Positions 10,101 through 13,989 of a stretch of 13,989 nucleotides of DNA are shown one piece after another. Every line of letters starts with the position of its first letter. Position 1 is the first letter of the stretch. A program made the position numbers and the translations under genes. Under the pieces are notes generated by a model that was not told the DNA's origin, did no database searches, and saw only the letters and a program-made list of their open reading frames with translations. This DNA is from CAZQRW01 sp964596115 (GTDB taxonomy: Bacteria > Hydrothermota > UBA3072 > B12-G15), in NCBI GenBank assembly GCA_964596115.1, contig CAZQRW010000048.1, positions 1 to 13,989 on the forward strand. Direction: 5' to 3'.

Positions 10101-10860
10101 TATCAACTACGTCTTTCACTAAAAATTTTCCAACAAGATTCGATGTCTCCAACTTCCTGGAAGGGATCTTTAATGTAACTGTGTCAAAAAGAAGAGAAAG
10201 AATTTCCTCTGTTGAAGAATAACCAAGTGCCTTCAATAACATAGTGACTGGGAATTTTCTCTTCCCATCCAGTGATACCATTAACACTTCATTCAATTCA
10301 ATTGCAAAGGAAATCCAGGGACCTCTGTAAGGTATAATCTCTGCAGAATATGAACTCCTTCCTTCACCAATATCTGAGATATCAAAGAATACACCAGGTG
10401 ATCTATGCAATTGATTAACAACAATTCTGTCAACACCATTAATAACAAAATTGCCCTCTGGAGTCATCAAAGGCAATTCACCAAGATAAACATCCTGATC
10501 AATGGTATTCTTAATTTTTTTTCCTTTTTCTGTTTCCTCAAATTCCACTAATCTTAGTCTTGCTTTCAAAGGTGCAGCATAACTTATATCTTTTTTGCGT
10601 GCTTCACTGGGGGTATATCTTGGAGATTCGAGTTTAAAATATAGAAACTCCAAACTATACCTACCATGTATGTCCTGGATGGGAAAAATCTCTTTAAAAA
10701 CAGCCTGAAGCCCTTTTTCAGGTCTCTCCATAGGCTTCTCATTATATTCCATCTGAACAAATTCACGAAAAGAGGTATGCTGAACCTCTAAAAGATAAGG
10801 GAGCTCTTTTCCCTTACCTAACTTACTAAAACTTATTCTTTTTATTTTCAAAAGGGCCAC
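7123..10860 (-). CDS. rpoB: DNA-directed RNA polymerase subunit beta
   Basis: Beta forms the other half of the RNA polymerase active-centre cleft. The 1245-residue product is full length. The rifampicin pocket lies at about 457-487 and keeps Gln463, Asp466, His476 and Ser481 (E. coli 513, 516, 526, 531), so it resembles a sensitive enzyme. Later landmarks are [11 protein letters not shown] (510-520), [20 protein letters not shown] (845-864), the GRHGNKG segment (1021-1027) and the C-terminal [20 protein letters not shown] (1159-1178). Extra segments lie near 225-345 (SI1 position) and 880-985 (SI2 position). The start is uncertain. GTG at 10860 sits almost on top of the only G-rich ribosome-binding sequence, whereas TTG at 10851 (beginning MKIKRISF) lies about 8 bases downstream of it. 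The choice changes the protein by three residues. The stop TGA overlaps rpoC. Confidence 0.97.
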   Translation of the reverse strand: [1245 protein letters not shown]

Positions 10861-10866
10861 CCCCTC
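10860..10866 (-). promoter_or_regulatory. Unusual ribosome-binding region of rpoB
   Basis: On the minus strand the sequence GAGGGGG ends in the first base of the GTG start at 10860. That is too close for normal Shine-Dalgarno use at GTG but well placed for TTG at 10851. An ATG at 10868 opens a six-codon out-of-frame reading frame whose TGA (10850-10848) overlaps that TTG. The segment can also fold as AGGG, loop GGTGG, CCCT across the GTG. The consequence, weaker initiation of rpoB than of rplL, is an inference. Confidence 0.45.
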
Positions 10867-10873
10867 ATTTTTA

Positions 10874-11290
10874 CTACTTTATCTCTACAGAACCTCCGGC
10901 CTTCTCTATCGTCTCTTTTATCTTCGCAGCCTCTTCCTTTGAAACACCAACCTTCAAGGGCTTGGGAACACCCTCAACGAGTTCTTTTGCCTCTTTTAGG
11001 CCGAGGGCAGTTATTGTCCTTACTTCTTTAATAACCGGTAATTTACTATTACCATAGGAAGTAAGTATAACGTCAAATTCAGTCTTTTCTTCCTCCTGTG
11101 CAGGAGCAGCAGTCCCTGTAGTCCCAGCTACTGCGGCAGCGACAGGCATTGCAGCAGAAACTCCAAATTTTTCTTGTAATTCATCAACAAGCTCTTTTAA
11201 TTCTAATACTGTCATTGATTCAATAAGTTCAACGATCTTTTCCTTTTTGGATTTGCTAGCTGCCTTTCCTTTAGTTTTTGCTTCAGCCAT
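10874..11290 (-). CDS. rplL: 50S ribosomal protein L7/L12
   Basis: L7/L12 forms the multicopy stalk of the large subunit that recruits translation GTPases such as the EF-Tu and EF-G encoded here. The product is 138 residues, longer than the usual 120-130. Residues 1-16 are a Lys/Ala-rich extension ahead of the normal N-terminal dimerisation helices (about 17-48). An Ala-rich flexible hinge follows (about 49-68), then the C-terminal domain (69-138) with the TALGLKEAKELVEGVPKPLK factor-binding helix region. The extension is probably real because the ATG overlaps the rplJ stop as TAATG and is preceded by a perfect AGGAGG (11295-11300). The only later ATG near the front (Met26) falls inside the dimerisation region. 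The strong ribosome-binding site fits the need for several copies per ribosome. Only 13 bases separate its TAG stop from the annotated rpoB start. Confidence 0.96.
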   Translation of the reverse strand: MAEAKTKGKAASKSKKEKIVELIESMTVLELKELVDELQEKFGVSAAMPVAAAVAGTTGTAAPAQEEEKTEFDVILTSYGNSKLPVIKEVRTITALGLKEAKELVEGVPKPLKVGVSKEEAAKIKETIEKAGGSVEIK

Positions 11291-11808
11291 TATTCCTCCT
11301 TTTGTTTTACAATTGATTCCAACGTATAAACAAAACTTGTCATCATTCCTTTTAGTATGAATACAAGTCCTGTTATTGACGATGACAGAGAACCAACAAG
11401 AGATGCCAACAATACATCTTTTGATGGAATCTTTGCGATTTTAACAACATCTTCTCCATTGATTAATTTTCCTTCAAACAATCCGCCTTTTATTTTAAAA
11501 TTTTCGTTTGACTTCGAAAATTCATACAATACCTTTGCAGTAGTAACAGGATCGTCATAACCGAAAGCGAATGCTGAGGGCCCATCAAGTAGTGATTCGA
11601 TTCCTTGCACATCTTTCTCTTTAAAAGCAATCTTTGCAAGTCTATTTTTATATACCTTAAATGATATATTTTCTCCTTTTAGCCTCTTTCTAAGGTTATT
11701 AATCTCATCAACTTTTACCCCCTTGAAATTCGCAATAATAATAGCCTTCGTTCCTTCAAATTTTTCTTCTATCTCTTTCACTATCCTGATATTTTTTTCA
11801 GATGGCAT
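11290..11808 (-). CDS. rplJ: 50S ribosomal protein L10
   Basis: L10 anchors L7/L12 dimers to 23S rRNA to build the stalk. The 172-residue protein has the expected length, with an N-terminal rRNA-binding domain showing ANFKGVKVDEINNLRKRL near residues 31-48 and a C-terminal helical tail that in this family carries the L7/L12-binding segments. The ATG at 11808 has GAGG in the sequence AAGTGAGGTAG, which contains the rplA TGA stop. The gap after rplA is only 7 bases. In E. coli and B. subtilis a long leader upstream of rplJ is bound by the L10-L12 complex to repress synthesis; there is no space for it here. The TAA stop shares one base with the rplL start, so the two stalk proteins are translationally coupled. 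Confidence 0.96.
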   Translation of the reverse strand: MPSEKNIRIVKEIEEKFEGTKAIIIANFKGVKVDEINNLRKRLKGENISFKVYKNRLAKIAFKEKDVQGIESLLDGPSAFAFGYDDPVTTAKVLYEFSKSNENFKIKGGLFEGKLINGEDVVKIAKIPSKDVLLASLVGSLSSSITGLVFILKGMMTSFVYTLESIVKQKEE

Positions 11809-11815
11809 ATCTACC

Positions 11816-12520
11816 TCACTTCAAAACATTTTGTTTGATGTCGCTCATGCTAATCTTAACACTTGGTCCCATAGTAGTTGTAAGATAAACAGATTTAATG
11901 TAATCTCCTTTTGATGACGACGGCTTAACCCTTTGGATTTCTTTTATAAATTCCTTTGCATTTTCATACAACTTTTTTTCCTCAAAGGAAACCTTTCCAA
12001 TAGGCGCATGAATTACACCCGTCTTGTCTACACGGAAAGAAATCTTACCCTTTTTAAGGGCTTCCACTGTTTTTCCTATATCCTTTGTTACTGTTCCATT
12101 CTTGGGAGAAGGCATAAGACCCTTTGTTCCGAGTATCCTGCCAAGCTGTCCAATTTTCGGCATCATATCGGGTGTTGCAACTACAACATCTGCATCCAGC
12201 CAGCCCTCTTTAATCTTTTTTATAAGATCATCTGCTCCAACATACTCTGCCCCTGCCCCTTCTGCCTCCTTTGCCTTTTCACCTTCAGCAAAAACAAGTA
12301 CTTTAACCTTTCTTCCAGTTCCATAAGGAAGATTGACAGATCCCCTTACCATTTGATCCGACTTTTTGGGGTCTATCCCTAATCTTATATGCACTTCAAG
12401 GGTTTCATCAAATTTAGCAGATTTCAAATCTTTTATTACTTTTACAGCTTCCTGTAAAGCAAATTCCTTTTTTTTATCATATTTCTTGAGTAAAGCAGTA
12501 TACCTTTTTCCTTTTTTCAT
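11816..12520 (-). CDS. rplA: 50S ribosomal protein L1
   Basis: L1 forms the mobile L1 stalk of the large subunit, which contacts E-site tRNA, and in many bacteria it also represses its own operon by binding the mRNA leader. The product is 234 residues, the same as E. coli L1. It shows the conserved FDET segment with Phe37, the signature VATPDMMPKIGQLGRILG (114-131) followed by GLMPSPKNGTV, and TTTMGP (214-219), which belongs to the RNA-binding surface in this family. The ATG at 12520 follows AAGGAGA in the 10-base gap after rplK. The rplK TGA and this ribosome-binding site are almost contiguous. No L1 operator can be placed in the 12-base space before rplK, so any autoregulatory target must be inside a coding region or further upstream. 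Confidence 0.97.
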   Translation of the reverse strand: MKKGKRYTALLKKYDKKKEFALQEAVKVIKDLKSAKFDETLEVHIRLGIDPKKSDQMVRGSVNLPYGTGRKVKVLVFAEGEKAKEAEGAGAEYVGADDLIKKIKEGWLDADVVVATPDMMPKIGQLGRILGTKGLMPSPKNGTVTKDIGKTVEALKKGKISFRVDKTGVIHAPIGKVSFEEKKLYENAKEFIKEIQRVKPSSSKGDYIKSVYLTTTMGPSVKISMSDIKQNVLK

Positions 12521-12530
12521 ATAATCTCCT

Positions 12531-12959
12531 TCATTCCTCTACTACAATACCCATACTTCTTGCTGTGCCGGCAATGATCTTTTCAGCCTGTTCAATATCT
12601 TCAGTATTTAGATCTATCATTTTTTTCTTTGCAATTTCTCTTACTTGATCCCTGGTTATCTTTCCCACTTTTTCTCTGTTGGGTACCCCAGAACCCTTAA
12701 CAATTCCTGCAGCCCTCTTTATCAAGAAAGAAGCAGGCGGAGTTTTCGTTTTAAAAGAAAAGGAATTATCCCTGTATATTTCTATCTCAACAGGAATCAA
12801 ATTGTCTCCAAGTCCCTTTGTCTTCTCGTTAAAGGCTTTACAAAAATCCATAATATTAACACCATGTTGTCCAAGGGCTGGACCAACAGGGGGTGCAGGT
12901 GATGCCTGACCTGCTGGAATCTGCAATTTAACCTTTGCCTTAATCTCTTTTTTCGCCAT
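12531..12959 (-). CDS. rplK: 50S ribosomal protein L11
   Basis: L11 binds the GTPase-associated region of 23S rRNA at the base of the L7/L12 stalk and is needed for RelA-dependent stringent sensing. From the ATG at 12959 the product is 142 residues, the usual length. It starts MAKKEIKAKVKL and contains the proline-rich PAGQASPAPPVGPALGQHG near residues 15-33, the hallmark of the N-terminal domain. The C-terminal rRNA-binding domain ends GTARSMGIVVEE. A GTG two codons upstream (12965) is in frame but begins inside the GAGG ribosome-binding sequence, so I prefer the ATG. It follows nusG by 12 bases and precedes rplA by 10 bases. Confidence 0.97.
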   Translation of the reverse strand: MAKKEIKAKVKLQIPAGQASPAPPVGPALGQHGVNIMDFCKAFNEKTKGLGDNLIPVEIEIYRDNSFSFKTKTPPASFLIKRAAGIVKGSGVPNREKVGKITRDQVREIAKKKMIDLNTEDIEQAEKIIAGTARSMGIVVEE

Positions 12960-12964
12960 AATCA

Positions 12965-12968
12965 CCTC
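12965..12968 (-). promoter_or_regulatory. Ribosome-binding site that decides the rplK start
   Basis: GAGG on the minus strand lies five bases before the ATG at 12959. Its last base is also the first base of the in-frame GTG at 12965, so that upstream GTG cannot be the start served by this site. Confidence 0.6.
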
Positions 12969-12971
12969 GCA

Positions 12972-13502
12972 TTATACTGGTTGAATCTGATAAAAACTCA
13001 ATTCGACAGGTGTAGAACGACCAAATATAGTAATCATCACTGTTAACCTTTCTTTTTCTCGATCCACCTTTTCTACTACCCCGGTAAAATCAGTAAAGGG
13101 TCCATCGATTATACGTATCTGCTGTCCCTTAATATATGGCATCCCTCCTTGCATTTCAACCTTCTCCATAATCGCCATCATTTCCTCTGCTTCTGCATCG
13201 GATATTTTTCTTGGCGTACGAGAGCCCAGGAATCCCATTATTCTTGGAATACTAATGAGCAGCCTCATTAAATTTTCGTCATCTTCCATCTTTATCAAAA
13301 CATAGCCTGGCACAATCTTCTTTTTTCTACTCTGTGTGCTGCCATCCTTTTTTCTTACTTCTAATTTTCTCTCAGGAATTATAATTTCTTCAACCTTATC
13401 TTGAAGTTCAGGATGTTTCTTTAACTCTTCATATATAAAGGCCTTTACCCTCTTTTCATATCCCGTAAATACATGGACAACATACCAATACTTCTCTGCC
13501 AT
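12972..13502 (-). CDS. nusG: Transcription termination/antitermination factor NusG
   Basis: NusG binds the beta-prime clamp of RNA polymerase, raises elongation processivity, and links polymerase to Rho or to ribosomal S10. The 176-residue product has the two standard domains: an NGN domain (about 4-115) with WYVVHVFTGYEKRV (6-19) and the VPGYVLIKM segment (64-72), and a C-terminal KOW domain (about 124-176) with IRIIDGPFTDFTGVVEKVD. No extra domain is inserted, so it looks like housekeeping NusG rather than a specialised RfaH- or LoaP-type paralogue; its place between secE and rplK supports this. The ATG lies two bases after the secE TAA, and its ribosome-binding GAGG is inside the last codons of secE, so the pair is likely translationally coupled. 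Confidence 0.97.
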   Translation of the reverse strand: MAEKYWYVVHVFTGYEKRVKAFIYEELKKHPELQDKVEEIIIPERKLEVRKKDGSTQSRKKKIVPGYVLIKMEDDENLMRLLISIPRIMGFLGSRTPRKISDAEAEEMMAIMEKVEMQGGMPYIKGQQIRIIDGPFTDFTGVVEKVDREKERLTVMITIFGRSTPVELSFYQIQPV

Positions 13503-13504
13503 AA

Positions 13505-13690
13505 TTACCTCAACAACCCTATTAGCAATCTAGAGAATATCAGATCAATTACCCAAACAAAAATAGTAAGAATAATGGAAAAAATTACCACAACCCACGT
13601 GGATTCCCATAAATCCTTTCTCTTTGGCCACGTTATTTTCTTTATCTCAAGGTTCATCTCTTTAAAAAATTTAATTATCTTTTTTAACAT
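13505..13690 (-). CDS. secE: Preprotein translocase subunit SecE (short, single membrane span)
   Basis: SecE is the essential clamp subunit of the SecYEG protein-export channel in the inner membrane. The product is only 61 residues, the short form with one transmembrane helix (about residues 30-58), as in many bacteria; E. coli has a 127-residue form with two further spans. The amphipathic N-terminal segment and the hallmark LEIKKITWPKRKDLWES (14-30) are present. The start at 13690 has AGGAG six bases upstream. That site lies in the six-base loop of a possible five-pair A/U stem (13691-13706), which sits only three bases beyond the 3' end of tRNA-Trp. Processing of the tRNA would therefore leave a very short 5' leader on the secE mRNA. 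Confidence 0.94.
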   Translation of the reverse strand: MLKKIIKFFKEMNLEIKKITWPKRKDLWESTWVVVIFSIILTIFVWVIDLIFSRLLIGLLR

Positions 13691-13709
13691 AATATTCTCC
13701 TATATTCTA

Positions 13710-13783
13710 CAGGCCTGGAGGGACTCGAACCCCCACCCCCCGGATTTGGAGTCCGGAGCTCTAGCCAATTGAGCTACAGGCCT
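13710..13783 (-). tRNA. trnW: tRNA-Trp (anticodon CCA)
   Basis: The minus strand folds into a standard 74-base cloverleaf. The acceptor stem is AGGCCTG with CAGGCCT (seven pairs) and G as the discriminator base, as in bacterial tRNA-Trp. The D arm is GCTC/GAGC with G18-G19 in the loop. The anticodon arm is CCGGA/TCCGG with loop CTCCAAA, and the anticodon CCA lies at 13747-13749. The variable loop is five bases, and the T arm is GGGGG/CCCTC with one G-U pair and loop TTCGAGT. A 15-48 A-U Levitt pair is possible. No CCA end is encoded; TAG follows the discriminator, so the tail must be added by CCA-adding enzyme. Its 5' end coincides with the last two bases of the rpmG stop codon, and secE begins 19 bases after its 3' end, so it must be cut out of the operon transcript. 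Confidence 0.97.
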
Positions 13784-13931
13784 ATTTTACCTCTTTATGT
13801 TCGGTATGTTTTCCACAAACAGGACAATATTTCCTTAAGACAATTTTATCCTTTTTTGTTCTCTTGTTCCTGGTAGTCATATAATTTCTACTTTTACAGA
13901 TAGTACAGGCTAGTGTAACTTTATCCCTCAT
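13782..13931 (-). CDS. rpmG: 50S ribosomal protein L33, zinc-binding type
   Basis: L33 is a small protein of the large subunit near the E site. The 49-residue product begins MRDKVTLACTICKSRNY and carries two zinc-knuckle pairs, Cys9/Cys12 and Cys36/Cys39 (YCPVCGKH), so it is the zinc-containing C+ form rather than the zinc-free form. It was found by direct translation. The ATG at 13931 follows the tuf TAG by five bases, and the ribosome-binding GGAG is in the last codons of tuf. The TAG stop (13784-13782) overlaps the first two bases of mature tRNA-Trp: RNase P would cut between the T and the A of this stop codon. The rpmG-tRNA-Trp-secE-nusG order is widespread in bacteria and supports the identification. 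Confidence 0.95.
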   Translation of the reverse strand: MRDKVTLACTICKSRNYMTTRNKRTKKDKIVLRKYCPVCGKHTEHKEVK

Positions 13932-13936
13932 ACCCT

Positions 13937-13989
13937 CTACTCCAGTATTTCAGTAACCACGCCTGAAGCAACTGTCCTACCGCCCTCAC
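13937..13989 (-). CDS. tuf: Elongation factor Tu, C-terminal end only (runs off the right edge)
   Basis: The last 16 codons before the TAG at 13939-13937 read EGGRTVASGVVTEILE, the conserved C-terminus of EF-Tu domain III, with the preceding partial codon consistent with Arg. This is the upstream tuf copy, first in the visible order and followed five bases later by rpmG, as for the tufB position in other bacteria. Together with the tuf start at position 44 it shows that two tuf copies flank the cluster in direct orientation, unless the window ends reflect a repeat-driven assembly join. Confidence 0.93.
   Translation of the reverse strand, partial: EGGRTVASGVVTEILE

Noticed and set aside
10848..10873. 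Intrinsic terminator or attenuator between rplL and rpoB
   Set aside because: The AGGG/CCCT hairpin has only four pairs and is followed by just four T residues; it is too weak to call as a terminator.
11933..12382. Long open frame on the plus strand opposite rplA
   Set aside because: It lies wholly over a conserved ribosomal protein gene, has no family resemblance or ribosome-binding site, and is explained as a shadow. The same holds for the other plus-strand open frames, e.g. 8789-9160 and 3705-3989.
12959..12965. Start of rplK at the GTG at 12965 (N-terminus MIM)
   Set aside because: The GTG overlaps the ribosome-binding GAGG. The ATG at 12959 is correctly spaced and gives the usual 142-residue L11.
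13728..13741. G-rich run in the tRNA (six G, T, five G) as a possible G-quadruplex
   Set aside because: It is explained by the anticodon stem, variable loop and T stem of tRNA-Trp, and only two G-tracts are present.
1..13989. Possible stop-codon reassignment, prompted by TAG and TGA at gene ends
   Set aside because: TAG, TGA and TAA all end genes at the expected family lengths, and none interrupts a conserved frame, so the standard code applies.

Overview
The window is one compact, single-strand (minus) gene cluster for translation and transcription machinery. Reading downstream (from high to low coordinates) it runs tuf (3' end only), rpmG, tRNA-Trp(CCA), secE, nusG, rplK, rplA, rplJ, rplL, rpoB, rpoC, rpsL, rpsG, fusA, tuf (5' end only). 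It joins what enteric bacteria keep as two loci: the tufB-secE-nusG-rplKAJL-rpoBC region and the str operon (rpsL-rpsG-fusA-tufA). A tuf gene lies at each end in the same orientation.

The sequence is clearly bacterial and AT-rich. All three stop codons are used as normal stops: TAG for the right-hand tuf, rpmG, rplL and rpsL; TGA for rplK, rplA and rpoB; TAA for the rest. The genetic code is therefore standard. RNA polymerase carries an insertion of about 180 residues in the beta-prime trigger loop (like SI3 of E. coli), and beta carries inserts at the SI1 and SI2 positions. These are features of Gram-negative (diderm) lineages rather than Firmicutes. The fused gene order occurs in deltaproteobacteria-like and several uncultivated groups. 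I cannot name the phylum from sequence reading alone.

Layout: 13937-13989 is the EF-Tu C-terminus, 13782-13931 is L33, and 13710-13783 is tRNA-Trp, whose first two bases are the last two bases of the rpmG stop codon. SecE and NusG follow (13690-12972), then L11, L1, L10 and L7/L12 (12959-10874), beta and beta-prime (10860-3059), S12, S7 and EF-G (3046-127). After an 82-base gap holding a good sigma70-type promoter comes the start of a second EF-Tu gene. Apart from that gap, neighbouring genes overlap or are separated by fewer than 20 bases. There is no visible room for the usual L11, L10 or S7 mRNA operators, or for an rplL-rpoB attenuator, between genes.

Most genes are canonical and intact. 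I found no hidden or previously undescribed system, mobile element, CRISPR array or pseudogene. The points worth a second look are architectural: the rpmG stop codon shared with tRNA-Trp, the absence of leader space, the promoter for the downstream tuf, the odd rpoB start and the extended N-terminus of L7/L12.
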